From Bremerella alba (lineage in GTDB: Bacteria > Planctomycetota > Planctomycetia > Pirellulales > Pirellulaceae): 64,000 nt of DNA. The notes under the pieces were generated by a model. That model did not search any database. It was not told where the DNA came from and saw only the letters and a list, made by a program, of their open reading frames with translations. The position numbers and the translations under genes were made by a program. Location: positions 372,001 through 436,000 of the forward strand of contig NZ_JABRWO010000004.1 in assembly GCF_013618625.1 (NCBI RefSeq), given 5' to 3'. Below are positions 45,850 through 55,455 of this stretch, one piece after another. Position 1 is the first letter of the stretch, and each line of letters starts with the position of its first letter.

Positions 45850-47016
45850 ATGCTTGCTCTGCGCTGCACTGCGGTTGCCATCGTGTTGTCACTTTTGGGA
45901 ACCCTAAGCGCGGCCGAGCCGTGGCAACGACACACGATCGATAACACATCGCGCGGCGCCGACGGTGTCCGACCTCTCGACGTGAATGGCGATGGCCTTC
46001 CCGATTTGTGTACCGGATGGGAAGAAGGGGGCGTGATCCGCGTCTATTTGCATCCCGGCCAAGCGAAGGTGAAACAACCATGGCCTGCAGTAACCGTCGG
46101 CAAAGTGAAAAGCCCTGAAGATGCCGTCTTTATGGATGTCAACGGCGATGGAGCATTCGATGTAGTCTCTTCCTGTGAGGGGCGGCAGCAAACGATCTTC
46201 GTCCACTTCGCGCCGTCAAAACCAGAAGACTATCTCACACCGACTGCCTGGAAAACCGAACCAATCGCAACCTCCGAAAAGCAAACCCGCTGGATGTTCG
46301 CGCTACCCTGGCAGGGCGAGCCGGGGAAGACACTCGAACTTATCGCTGGCTCGAAAGCACCCAATGGCGCCGTAGGTCGTTTCAGTCGTGACGATGCCGG
46401 TGCGTGGAATTGGCAGAAGCTGACCGATGCCGGCTGGATCATGTCTCTCGTGCCGGAAGACATGAATCGAGATGGCCATGCAGATCTTCTGTACAGCGAT
46501 CGCAAAGGGAAACGGCGCGGCGTCTATTGGATCGACCTGGCGAGCGATCCGCGATCCACAGCCCCCAAACTCATTGGTGGTGCGGCCCACGAAGTGCTGT
46601 TCCTCGACGTTGCCGACCTCGATCAAGATGAGCAACGCGATGTGGTATGTGCGACCTATGGCGATACGCTTCTATGGTTTCGGCGCAAGGAAGCCGCCCC
46701 GGTCTTCGAGCAAATCGAAATCCCTATGCCGGCAAACACCGGCACCGGTAAGTCCGTGCGGGTTGTCGACGTGAATCTTGATGGGCAAAACGATCTCGTG
46801 ATCAGTTGCGGAAACGCCGGCAAGAAACATGGCGTGATGTGGATGCACAAGAGAGAAGGGGAGTGGGTCGCCCAGCCAATCAGCGGACTAGAGGAAGGAA
46901 TCAAGTTTGACTTGCTGCAGCTGATCGACCTCGACGGAGACGGCGACCTGGATGTGCTTACCTGTGAAGAACGCGATAATCTGGGCGTTATCTGGTATGA
47001 AAACCCTACCCGCTAA
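45850..47016 (+). CDS. Secreted FG-GAP/VCBS-repeat protein
   Basis: A 388-residue exported protein with signal peptide (cleaved near SAA, residue 22). It has six calcium-binding FG-GAP-type repeats: DVNGDGLPDLCTG, DVNGDGAFDVVSS, DMNRDGHADLLYS, DLDQDEQRDVVCA, DVNLDGQNDLVIS and DLDGDGDLDVLTC. This suggests a seven-bladed or similar beta-propeller outside the cytoplasm. It overlaps by four bases with the end of the opposing OstA/Lpt-like gene. Confidence 0.85.
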   Translation: MLALRCTAVAIVLSLLGTLSAAEPWQRHTIDNTSRGADGVRPLDVNGDGLPDLCTGWEEGGVIRVYLHPGQAKVKQPWPAVTVGKVKSPEDAVFMDVNGDGAFDVVSSCEGRQQTIFVHFAPSKPEDYLTPTAWKTEPIATSEKQTRWMFALPWQGEPGKTLELIAGSKAPNGAVGRFSRDDAGAWNWQKLTDAGWIMSLVPEDMNRDGHADLLYSDRKGKRRGVYWIDLASDPRSTAPKLIGGAAHEVLFLDVADLDQDEQRDVVCATYGDTLLWFRRKEAAPVFEQIEIPMPANTGTGKSVRVVDVNLDGQNDLVISCGNAGKKHGVMWMHKREGEWVAQPISGLEEGIKFDLLQLIDLDGDGDLDVLTCEERDNLGVIWYENPTR

Positions 47017-50000
47017 CGTAGTCCGGGGATTTTCGGAATGTTGAAGTCGTTCGATTTAACGCCTGATACGTCGATCGATTTCCCGTCATCGATTTGAAAC
47101 TTTCTGGTTTCCGGCCAGTATTGAATCTTGCCGGCCTTGAGCGTCTGTCGCGATCCACCGATCCGCTGCTGGTGGATCAATTGCGCCGCGTTGCGACCAT
47201 TGCCCGTCATCGTCAGCAGGTGCTTTTCGGTTGAATAGCTAATGCGATCGGCCCAGGCACTGAACATCTTTCCTTGAACTTCACTGTTGCCCATCGCCAA
47301 GATTTCGCCCCCACTCAGGCCCGACTGCTTATCGTGCTGCACGACGGTCAGTTGATCGCAACGAAGGGTGACATCCGTAGCGTTCATTGCGACAGGGTTC
47401 TGCAAGTCAATCTCGTCTTCCCATGATTTCACCGGGCCATAGTAAGCACGATCGACCTTGTGGAACGTCACCTCTTTACGATGCACATTGCCGCTGACGT
47501 GACTGACAAAGTCGACACGCAAAAACGTCAACTGCTTCTCATCGGCAGGCTTGAGCGGGGCCGGCTGTCCTGGGATTTGCGCATTGGGGCTTCCCATCAT
47601 GACCGTCTTGGCTGTGCCAGGACCTTGGGCCTGGATATCGCCGGTCTCTTGGTTGATGGCCAGCGTCTTGCCCTCGAACTGATCGACCGATTTGACGACG
47701 CCCAATTCGACGTTGCGATTGTAAAGCTGTACGCCTCCGGAACATTCCACACGTTTAGCGCTCAATGACTTGTTTTGCCCCGTATCGGTAAAACTGATCG
47801 GTCGATTCAATGTGATCGTCATGCGAGCCGTGTTCAGTTCGCTTTGGCGACCTTGGATTTTGACGGCTCGATCAAAGGTAATCTGATCGTGCTGCGCTTC
47901 GAGACTACCTTGCCACTGCACATTGAAAAACTCTGGCACCGCCAGTTTTCGCCCCTGGAAATCACGGTCCAAAGGAAACTCAAGAGTGCCAGCACCCTCG
48001 GTCCAGATTCGCCCTTGCAGTTGATTCACGCGTAGTCGACCACTCCGCATGACCAGTCCTCGTCCCGAGACTGTCGCCGGTTCGCCGGTCACGTGAATCT
48101 CGGCGTTGCTGTCTGCCGCGTTAAGCAGCTGTACCACGTTGCCACGGACCATGAAGGGATCGATCAGGCCTTCCCCTTCCGGCATTTCGGCCATTTGCAC
48201 TTCTCCGGAAATCTGAGCCGAATCGAGATACGATTTCTGATCATCAAAGCGAACAACCAACTGAATGGTTTCGCCCGAGAGACGAAACCGTGTGGGCTTC
48301 TCTTCGGGAGATTGCGACTGAGATGGCTGTGGCTGCCGAGATCCATTATTCGCCGGTGCCCCCGGTGCTGGTCCCATCGGAAGTTTGCCAGGCTCGTTGC
48401 CTTGGGCAACCTGAGGCTGGTCGAATTGAAACCATGTTTTTATTTCGTTCGTGCGTCCTACAAGCTGAGGTGTATCGATCGAGATTCGTCCAATTCCGTG
48501 CAGCCGACTAGGGATGAGCTTTTGTTTCTTTTCGCCCGAAGGGGTTACGTCCTGCAGGAAGACAAACAACTTATCTCCAGAGATTTGTCCCTTGTTGCCG
48601 CCGGAGACCGTCGCGTTGCCTTCGACGGCAACGGCATACTCACCCTGTTGAGGTTCAATACGAAACTGATCTCGCCAAGCCAAACGACTGACTTCGCTGG
48701 GATCTTGATCGTTCAGATTTCCCGTAAAGACGCCTGGTCCGGCCGACCACACTCGCCCCAAGTGACTGGGATTGTCCCCCAGTTCGTACATGAGATGAGG
48801 CGACTCGCAGCGGTATTGATCCTTAGTAAGGACGGCATTGGGGCTCCCTTTAACCTCGATCCGCTTCTGAATGAGGTCATAGATCAACTGGCCTCCTTCT
48901 GCATTCGCCGAAACACTGGCAGCCGACAAGCGAAACGGATTTCCGACCGCCACGAGTCGCTGCATTTTCAGCTTAGCCGTTTTTGCATCGGATTCGCCTT
49001 CTTGACTGACTGCCGCTGTTTGCTCAGTGGGTTCTTTGTCGGGGTCTTCTTTCTGGAAGTGAACCTCTAAGAGGTCAGCTTCCAATTGATCGGTCACCCC
49101 AGAAGCGACCAGGCGGCGCACATGCACTTGATCGCGGAAGGTCGCCACGCGGTGCGCGCCATCGAACACAAATGCCCCAAGGCAGCGGATCTCGACAGGA
49201 GCGGAAGCATACATCTGACTCGATTTTTCGCGTACGCCAGGCATCTCGGCCGCGTTGCCCAGCAGCCCCCGACCTTCTGTCGAAAGCACGATCCGGTCGA
49301 CATGGACTAACTCGAGAACGGAAAGCCCGGAAATATTCGGTCCCTTCTGCTGGCCACGATTGGGGCCTTCCTCGAACTGGGCGATCAAATGACGTCCGCT
49401 TCCCTGGTGTTTCCCCATTTGGAACTGGACGTCTCTTTTAGTTTCGATCCGGTTGGATGCCAACATGACGTCCGAGGTAAGCACGTTCAATGGCTCGTGC
49501 TGCCCATCGGCGCTCTTACGTGTGATCTGCACATTACCCAGCAACTGACCGCCAACTAGGTCACCAATCTTGCCGAACGTCAGGTTTAATTCCGAGAACT
49601 GTAGAATGGCTTTTTCCGCATTGAGCACGACCACCGGTCGATCCCACTTGTCGTGCTCCTGGTCGCTCTCGAAAGCAATGATCGTCAGCGGTTCTAGCTC
49701 TAAGCGATTCTCGCCCACTTCGCGAAAGTCTTTCATCAAGAGCATGATATTGTTGCTCTCAAGAACTTTCGTCGAACCCAGTTGCCAGCTCCGCGGGGAA
49801 AAGTAGAGTGCCAGCTTTTGTTTTTGCTGGCCGAGAAAGTCGACCGTCGGGACGGCCGTATTGTCGCTCTCTTTGATCGTTGGCTCGATCCACTGCACGA
49901 ACGTCATCTGATAGCCGACGGCGATGGCCACCATCACTCCAAACACGATCCCCACAAGCATTGCTTGTCCGATGAGCGTAGGAGGTTGCCAGGTGTCTTG

Positions 50001-50018
50001 CTGTATGGCTGCCGTCAA
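47013..50018 (-). CDS. Giant OstA/LptC-LptA-like envelope protein
   Basis: A 1001-residue protein with one N-terminal membrane helix (about residues 16-38) and a long outer part rich in beta strands. Segments such as MRSGRLRVNQLQGRIWTEGA, LSAKRVECSGGVQLYNRN and AWADRISYSTEKHLLTMTGN resemble repeated OstA-type units seen in LptA, LptC and LptD. The gene lies 15 bases after kdsC, the place held by lptC and lptA in the E. coli kdsD-kdsC-lptC-lptA order. I infer it carries LPS across the periplasm in place of separate LptC and LptA proteins. The start is TTG at 50018; ATG at 49964 is possible. Confidence 0.7.
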   Translation of the reverse strand: MTAAIQQDTWQPPTLIGQAMLVGIVFGVMVAIAVGYQMTFVQWIEPTIKESDNTAVPTVDFLGQQKQKLALYFSPRSWQLGSTKVLESNNIMLLMKDFREVGENRLELEPLTIIAFESDQEHDKWDRPVVVLNAEKAILQFSELNLTFGKIGDLVGGQLLGNVQITRKSADGQHEPLNVLTSDVMLASNRIETKRDVQFQMGKHQGSGRHLIAQFEEGPNRGQQKGPNISGLSVLELVHVDRIVLSTEGRGLLGNAAEMPGVREKSSQMYASAPVEIRCLGAFVFDGAHRVATFRDQVHVRRLVASGVTDQLEADLLEVHFQKEDPDKEPTEQTAAVSQEGESDAKTAKLKMQRLVAVGNPFRLSAASVSANAEGGQLIYDLIQKRIEVKGSPNAVLTKDQYRCESPHLMYELGDNPSHLGRVWSAGPGVFTGNLNDQDPSEVSRLAWRDQFRIEPQQGEYAVAVEGNATVSGGNKGQISGDKLFVFLQDVTPSGEKKQKLIPSRLHGIGRISIDTPQLVGRTNEIKTWFQFDQPQVAQGNEPGKLPMGPAPGAPANNGSRQPQPSQSQSPEEKPTRFRLSGETIQLVVRFDDQKSYLDSAQISGEVQMAEMPEGEGLIDPFMVRGNVVQLLNAADSNAEIHVTGEPATVSGRGLVMRSGRLRVNQLQGRIWTEGAGTLEFPLDRDFQGRKLAVPEFFNVQWQGSLEAQHDQITFDRAVKIQGRQSELNTARMTITLNRPISFTDTGQNKSLSAKRVECSGGVQLYNRNVELGVVKSVDQFEGKTLAINQETGDIQAQGPGTAKTVMMGSPNAQIPGQPAPLKPADEKQLTFLRVDFVSHVSGNVHRKEVTFHKVDRAYYGPVKSWEDEIDLQNPVAMNATDVTLRCDQLTVVQHDKQSGLSGGEILAMGNSEVQGKMFSAWADRISYSTEKHLLTMTGNGRNAAQLIHQQRIGGSRQTLKAGKIQYWPETRKFQIDDGKSIDVSGVKSNDFNIPKIPGLR

Positions 50019-50033
50019 GGTTCGTTTCCGTAC

Positions 50034-50549
50034 TTAATAAGTGTGGATGATGTCGTTCCAGACTTTTTTCGCTTTGAGGATGACCTCAATCACTTCGCGA
50101 ATCGCGCCTTTACCGCCAGGTGTCTTGGTGACGTAGTCGGCTGCGTCCTTCACCTCTTCCACCGCATCAGCAACCGCAATCCCCAGGCCTGCCAGACGGA
50201 TTGCCCCGAGATCGATCAAGTCGTCTCCTACGTAAGCCAGTTGCTCCGGCTTGAGGTCAAACCTCTTGAGCACCTCTTGGGCTACGGTCGCTTTGTCTTG
50301 AATGCCCTGCCGGACAATGTCCATGTTCAACTCTTGAGCCCGAAGCCGTACGACCTGCGAATTACGGCCCGTGATCAAGCCACATTTGAAGCCGGCCTGA
50401 CGCCACAGCTTGAAGCCCAGACCGTCCCGAATGTGGAACTGCTTCGACTCGACGCCTTCGTTGTTCAAAATAACGCCGCCATCGGTCAGCACCCCGTCAA
50501 CATCGGTCAAGAGGATCTCGATCCCCTGGCATTGCTGTTCCAAATTCAT
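50034..50549 (-). CDS. kdsC: 3-deoxy-D-manno-octulosonate-8-phosphate phosphatase
   Basis: A 171-residue HAD-family phosphatase that makes free Kdo from Kdo-8-phosphate for lipopolysaccharide. The nucleophile motif LTDVDGVLTDGGV (DxD), LITGRNSQVV, and YVGDDLIDLGAI are all present. The short C0-type length without a cap fits KdsC. Its ATG follows the kdsD stop directly (TAG-ATG). Confidence 0.92.
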   Translation of the reverse strand: MNLEQQCQGIEILLTDVDGVLTDGGVILNNEGVESKQFHIRDGLGFKLWRQAGFKCGLITGRNSQVVRLRAQELNMDIVRQGIQDKATVAQEVLKRFDLKPEQLAYVGDDLIDLGAIRLAGLGIAVADAVEEVKDAADYVTKTPGGKGAIREVIEVILKAKKVWNDIIHTY

Positions 50550-51632
50550 CTACGCCCCTCGCTCGTCTTGGTTCGGATAACGAATTTTTAGAGTGGGCCT
50601 GACAATTGGCTCTTCTGCTGCGTCGCTGGGAACCTGACCCACCACATCCGTCACATCCAACATACCAAGTGGACGCCCCTGGGCATCGACCACCGGCATT
50701 TCGCTAATTTTTTCGTTCGCCAGGCGATGCAGGGCCGCTTGAAAGCGTGTGCCTGCTACGGTCGTCTTAGGATGAGTCGTCATGACGGTGGCGATCGAAG
50801 CATTGATATCAACCATGCCATCCCGCTCGAACAAGCGTGCCAGATCGCTGTCGGTGAAGATCCCGGACAACCGCCCTTCGGCATCGGTCAACATAATAGC
50901 CCCGGTTCGACGACCCTGAACACGAACCTTCCGAAAGACATCCCGAATCGAAAACTGATCGGATGCTACGCGGCATTGATCCAGAGGACGCATCTTTTCT
51001 TCCACCAGCGCCAACTTGCGTCCCAGACTTCCGCCGGGGTGATAGCGGGCAAAGTCTTCCTGGCGAAATCCGCGATGCTCGCTCACCGTAATGGCCAACG
51101 CATCTCCTAACGCAAGCATGGCCGCCGTGCTTGCGGTCGGAGCCAGATTGAGCGGACACGCTTCGGTTATGCCCCCGAGTTCCAACACCACAGAGGCCGC
51201 TTTGCCGAGTGTATTTTCCGCCGATGAGGTCATCGCGATGAGCGTCGCACCGAGTCCTCGCAGAATCGGCAGCAGCCGGATGATTTCTTCTGTTTCGCCA
51301 CTTTGCGAAAGCATGAGCACAATGTCGCGTTCACTCACGCGGCCAAGATCGCCGTGAATCGCTTCCGCCGGATGCAGAAAATGACTACGCGTCCCGGTCG
51401 ATGCCAATGTTGCGGCAAGCTTGGTCCCGACGTGGCCTGCTTTGCCGATCCCGCTGACGATCACGTCGCCGTGACAGTTTAAGATCATCTCGACAGCGCT
51501 GGCAAAACGATCGTCGAGCGACTGGGCAACGCGCAGCATCACGTCGGCTTCATGCCGAATAGCGGCTTGTCCTTGCTCGATCCAGCGGGCACGAGGCGTG
51601 GCGATTTCACCCTTAGCAATGGGAGAACTCAT
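50550..51632 (-). CDS. kdsD: D-arabinose-5-phosphate isomerase
   Basis: A 360-residue enzyme that converts ribulose-5-phosphate to arabinose-5-phosphate for Kdo synthesis. It has a SIS domain (VIVSGIGKAGHVGTKLAATL, HGDLGRVSERD, LSQSGETEEI, ACPLNLAPTASTAAMLALGD) and a C-terminal CBS pair (TGAIMLTDAEGRLSGIFTDS, MPVVDAQGRPLGMLDVTD). The ATG at 51632 is chosen since AAGGA precedes it at about 11 bases. First gene of the Kdo/Lpt operon. Confidence 0.94.
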   Translation of the reverse strand: MSSPIAKGEIATPRARWIEQGQAAIRHEADVMLRVAQSLDDRFASAVEMILNCHGDVIVSGIGKAGHVGTKLAATLASTGTRSHFLHPAEAIHGDLGRVSERDIVLMLSQSGETEEIIRLLPILRGLGATLIAMTSSAENTLGKAASVVLELGGITEACPLNLAPTASTAAMLALGDALAITVSEHRGFRQEDFARYHPGGSLGRKLALVEEKMRPLDQCRVASDQFSIRDVFRKVRVQGRRTGAIMLTDAEGRLSGIFTDSDLARLFERDGMVDINASIATVMTTHPKTTVAGTRFQAALHRLANEKISEMPVVDAQGRPLGMLDVTDVVGQVPSDAAEEPIVRPTLKIRYPNQDERGA

Positions 51633-52018
51633 GACGCGTGTCTTCCTTGACTTGGCCATTGATACCGGGGCCTGAGTATACGGAGCGCACCCAGGCAGGG
51701 CGATTCTACGGATTTTCTTGAAATGCCTCAACAGAAACCGGACTGGACGAATTCGCCTCATTTTGAGACAAGAAGTCTCAGATCGACAGCATGTTATTCA
51801 TATTAGTCAAGTTAGATACGAAATATTTTGCGGTAAGAAGTATAGTGACTGTAATGGCTTATATCGAGTTACACAGTAATCGGGGCAATTTGTTCGAATC
51901 TGGCTTGGGGTTTGCAGTGTTAAACCTTTTGGCAGAAGAGGCGAACTACTCGCTGTCCGCGCGCGTCGAATAGATTGCGACCCCCCTCGCATGCCTAACC
52001 GATTTGAGGGAACGATCG
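51633..52018. other. Divergent intergenic region, no gene seen
   Basis: About 385 bases between the Kdo operon and the pseudokinase gene. A short 60-codon frame at 51791-51973 lacks features. Promoters for both sides are expected. Confidence 0.45.
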
Positions 52019-53899
52019 ATGATAGAGCTATCCAAGTTAGGTCCGTTTGCCCTGGAAAACCGCCTCGGCAAGGACCCCAATAGCCATGTTTTCCATGGCT
52101 TTCATCTCAAGCAAAAACGCCAAGCAGTCGTTTGCATCCTGCCCGAACGATATGCCGAGAATCCTCGTGCGCGACGACGACTTGAAAATCGTAGTCGCCA
52201 GTTAATGAAATTGACCCACCCGAACATCGTCCGCTATCACGGGGCGGGGATTGATCAGGGGGTTCCGTTCTTCGCGCTCGATTACGTCGACGGCATCAAT
52301 CTGCAGCAGTATCTAGAACAACATGGTCCCCTTCCTTGGGAAACGGTCGTCGAGATTGGCCTGCAGGTATGTGCCGCGTTGGCGGCCGCGCATCACATGA
52401 ACATCCATCACTTGGATGTTCGCCCAGCCCATGTGTTGCTTTCCGGTGCAGGTCTGACCGATCCACGCCAGCCTTTGACCGTCCAACTGACCAGCTTCTG
52501 GGCCGATCCACGCTGGCGGCGTTCTTCGCTGCTGCTTCTTCCGAAAGACCGACAACAATATCTTTCGCCAGAGCAGTTTGAGGATCCCCAGTATGTTGAC
52601 GATGCCACCGATATCTTCTCGCTGGGGTGCGTCTTCTACGAGATGATCACCGGCAAGCTGCCGTTCAACCCGCTTGCGTCCGGCGACGAGCGTTGGAAAC
52701 TGCCAGAGCGGCCGGCCTCGCTCGAACTGGACTGCCCGGTGTGGCTCGACCGAGTCATCATGCGGATGATCGAGGTCATGCCCGATCGTCGCCCTCCGGA
52801 TATCGATTCAGTCGCGGCCGGGCTACGCGAATCACAGGACGCGGTCGCGCGCGGCATGAGCGCGATCGAACATGCGTTGGTCGGCAACAACGGACGCGAA
52901 AGCATCATCGATATCGGTATCGACCGGAGCGAAGCCGAGAAACTGATGCACAAACCCTCGTATTACGAACGGGGTTCGTTCTTCAACAGCCGAATCTTCC
53001 TTGGGCTGGCGTTGATCCTCATCATCGGTGCACTTGTTTGGCTGCTTCGTCCGCTCAACGATGCTCAACTATACGCACGCGCCGAACCCATGATGCTTAC
53101 CGACGACACTACCAAGTGGCGTGATGCCGAGAACAACTACATTCAGCCCCTCTTGGATCGTTATCCCGACAGCGAATATGCAGACGAGGCGCAGAATTGG
53201 CTCAACATGATTCAAATGGAAAGAGCCGAAGCTCGCCTGGCGATCAGCTTGCGAATGGGTCGTGAATTTCGCAGCGATGCCGAACGCCGACTGGCCAATG
53301 CCCGGGGCTTGGAAGAGGGTGGTAATTACCTGGGGGCATGGCATCAGTACGACATGATCCTGGAAGAACTTCCAGAGACGTTAGATAACCGGCCCTACCA
53401 TTTGATCTCGAAACGAGAGATCAATCGGCTGCAGCACAAGCGTATTACCGGTAAGGTTCAGAACTCGTCGATCAACGACTTCGTTCTTCAGGCCGAAGAG
53501 TCGATTCTCTCTGGCGACGTCCGAGAGGGTCGTGAGATCTTCCGTCGGATCGTCTCGTTGTATCAAGAGTCGCCTGACGGAGCAGGGGCGGTTGAGCTCG
53601 CAAAAAGCGTGCTCGCGAAACCGATCTCGATGTCTGCCGTAAAAGAAGCAAACTCGGCCAAGCAGAAAGTTGCGCAAGCAACGGACCTGCAGCAGGAAGT
53701 ACGCAAACCGGAGATGACCCCGACAGATGCTCCGGCAGACGCGGGACCATCGACGGCTGCACCGGTAACCACTCCGACCGAAGAAGCGGCAACGCCCACA
53801 AGCGAGCTAGACCTCTCGGAAATCGCCTCGCCCCAAGCTGGCCCGCTTGATGAAGCATCGCCAGTGAAACGAGCGCCACTCTTCCCGGTGAGTCCGTAA
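52019..53899 (+). CDS. Transmembrane serine/threonine pseudokinase
   Basis: A 626-residue protein from the ATG at 52019 (GAGGGA 7 bases upstream). Residues 9-270 have a protein-kinase fold: LTHPNIVRYHGAGI, FFALDYVDGINLQQYLEQHG, and DATDIFSLGCVFYEMITGKLPF. The VAIK Lys is replaced by Cys39. HRDLKPxN reads H131-L-D-V-R-P-A-H138, so Asn is lost. DFG reads S-F-W near 159-161. It should not transfer phosphate in the usual way. A membrane helix lies near 324-346; the outer part is helical (TPR-like) with a Pro/Thr/Ala-rich tail. It is probably a signalling scaffold. Confidence 0.85.
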   Translation: MIELSKLGPFALENRLGKDPNSHVFHGFHLKQKRQAVVCILPERYAENPRARRRLENRSRQLMKLTHPNIVRYHGAGIDQGVPFFALDYVDGINLQQYLEQHGPLPWETVVEIGLQVCAALAAAHHMNIHHLDVRPAHVLLSGAGLTDPRQPLTVQLTSFWADPRWRRSSLLLLPKDRQQYLSPEQFEDPQYVDDATDIFSLGCVFYEMITGKLPFNPLASGDERWKLPERPASLELDCPVWLDRVIMRMIEVMPDRRPPDIDSVAAGLRESQDAVARGMSAIEHALVGNNGRESIIDIGIDRSEAEKLMHKPSYYERGSFFNSRIFLGLALILIIGALVWLLRPLNDAQLYARAEPMMLTDDTTKWRDAENNYIQPLLDRYPDSEYADEAQNWLNMIQMERAEARLAISLRMGREFRSDAERRLANARGLEEGGNYLGAWHQYDMILEELPETLDNRPYHLISKREINRLQHKRITGKVQNSSINDFVLQAEESILSGDVREGREIFRRIVSLYQESPDGAGAVELAKSVLAKPISMSAVKEANSAKQKVAQATDLQQEVRKPEMTPTDAPADAGPSTAAPVTTPTEEAATPTSELDLSEIASPQAGPLDEASPVKRAPLFPVSP

Positions 53900-53955
53900 C
53901 TTGCCTGGCGATTAAACCGAGTTTTGAACGTCCGTCAGCTATTAGTAATTCCCAG

Positions 53956-54000
53956 GCAAAGGCCTGTCGAAGCATGTTTTCGACAGGCCTTTGCATTTTT
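53956..54000 (+). terminator. Very strong rho-independent terminator
   Basis: A 16-bp perfect stem (53956-53971 with 53979-53994) and a 7-base loop, followed by ATTTTT. It ends the pseudokinase transcript. Confidence 0.95.
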
Positions 54001-54168
54001 AATGGTTGTAGCGATCTTAACGCCAATGCTCTCTCTCTGAGGTGGGGATAACCCCAACCATCTGGCAGCCCCGATTCGTTTCGCGGCATAAGGTTTCAAG
54101 TGAGCCAAATTACGTTCCCTATTCGGAGCGTTTGCCGCTATTCGCCCCCCGGTTAGGACAGAGCTGGA

Positions 54169-55320
54169 ATGCTTCGCGTTTTGGAAATCAACGAATCCCA
54201 GGATCTTTCCTACGTTCGATCCAATTGGCATCGGCTATGGGAATCGACGCCGGGAGCGACATTCTTCCAAACGCTTGAGTGGTTACAAATCTACTGGAAG
54301 CATTTCGGTGAAGGGAAACAACTTCGCGTCTTGCTGGTCCTCGAAGGACAATGCTTGGTCGGAGTGGTCCCCCTGGTCGTTGTCAAAGAGCCGACGCGTC
54401 TGGGCAAAGTGAACGTCTTAACCTACCCGCTTGCCGACTGGGGTACCCATTTCAGCGTTCTAGCCGAAAACCCTCAGCTGACGCTGCGTCGGGCTCTACA
54501 GCACATTCAAGAGCAGCCGCGTGACTGGGACATGATCGATCTCCGCTGGCTGGCCGAAGAGGACATGGAAGTCAACTTGACCAGCGACGCAATGGCCGAT
54601 GCCGGCTACTCTCCTAACCCAGGCGTTTGGAAGGAAACCGTCTTCATCGATTTTGAAGGGACCTGGGATGATTACCTGCGTTCGCGAAGCCCTAAGATGC
54701 GTAGTGATATTCGCCGGAAACTTAACAAGTTTGATTCGACTGGCCGCGTTCACTTAGAACGATATCGCCCACAGGGAAAAGCAGCAAACGATTGCGATCC
54801 TCGCTGGGACCTTTACTCACAGGCCACAACGATTGCAGAAAAGAGCTGGCAAGGACACTCGACAACGGGAACTACGATCTCCCATCGACATATTCGCCGT
54901 TACATCAAAGACTGTCATGTCGCCGCGACCGAACTAGGCATGCTTGATCTAGCCATGCTCTATCTCGACGGCAAGCCGATCGGCTTCTGTTACAACTATT
55001 GCTCAGACGGTCACATTTTCGGGTTACGTCGTGGCGATGCCCCCGAAGCTCGCGAGCTTGGACTCGGCACGACCCTGACAGCCATCCTTATCCGCGACAG
55101 CTTTCAGCGAGCCGACAAGTCGCTCGACATGGGACCAGGCTCGTTTGAAGCCAAGCGACGTTGGATGACACGGATCGCGACGGTTGGGCGCATGACCCAC
55201 TACCCGATGCTAGCACCGCGTGCCCAGATTCTTCGCCTGAAGCATTGGTGGCAGTCATGTCGCGACCGCAAGACGGGTCGCTTACGAACGGCCCTGGAAG
55301 GGAAACAATCGCCCGTCTAG
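54169..55320 (+). CDS. CelD/FemAB-type GNAT acyltransferase 2
   Basis: A 383-residue paralog of the gene at 32290. It shows WESTPGATFFQTLEWLQIYW, SPKMRSDIRRKLNKF, and LGTTLTAILIRDSFQRADKS with LDMGPGSFEAKRRW. The fold family transfers acyl or aminoacyl groups in envelope polymer synthesis. It probably acts in the cytoplasm or at its membrane face as no signal was seen. Confidence 0.8.
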   Translation: MLRVLEINESQDLSYVRSNWHRLWESTPGATFFQTLEWLQIYWKHFGEGKQLRVLLVLEGQCLVGVVPLVVVKEPTRLGKVNVLTYPLADWGTHFSVLAENPQLTLRRALQHIQEQPRDWDMIDLRWLAEEDMEVNLTSDAMADAGYSPNPGVWKETVFIDFEGTWDDYLRSRSPKMRSDIRRKLNKFDSTGRVHLERYRPQGKAANDCDPRWDLYSQATTIAEKSWQGHSTTGTTISHRHIRRYIKDCHVAATELGMLDLAMLYLDGKPIGFCYNYCSDGHIFGLRRGDAPEARELGLGTTLTAILIRDSFQRADKSLDMGPGSFEAKRRWMTRIATVGRMTHYPMLAPRAQILRLKHWWQSCRDRKTGRLRTALEGKQSPV

Positions 55321-55455
55321 TCACCGAACTTACAGGCGATCCAGAGAGATACCTCAAGGTCAGCACCGCCGACAAGCGTCTCACGCCAGAACATGACCAA
55401 ATCGCCAAGCACCCATCCTTGGCATTCGCTCGATTTACCACCGAGTTCATTCGCC

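Noticed and set aside
48093-49070. A 325-codon plus-strand open frame
   Set aside because: It is antisense to the OstA/Lpt-like gene and shows no motif, signal or ribosome site.
51791-51973. A 60-codon plus-strand frame
   Set aside because: No domain, weak start, and it lies in the expected promoter region of the pseudokinase gene.
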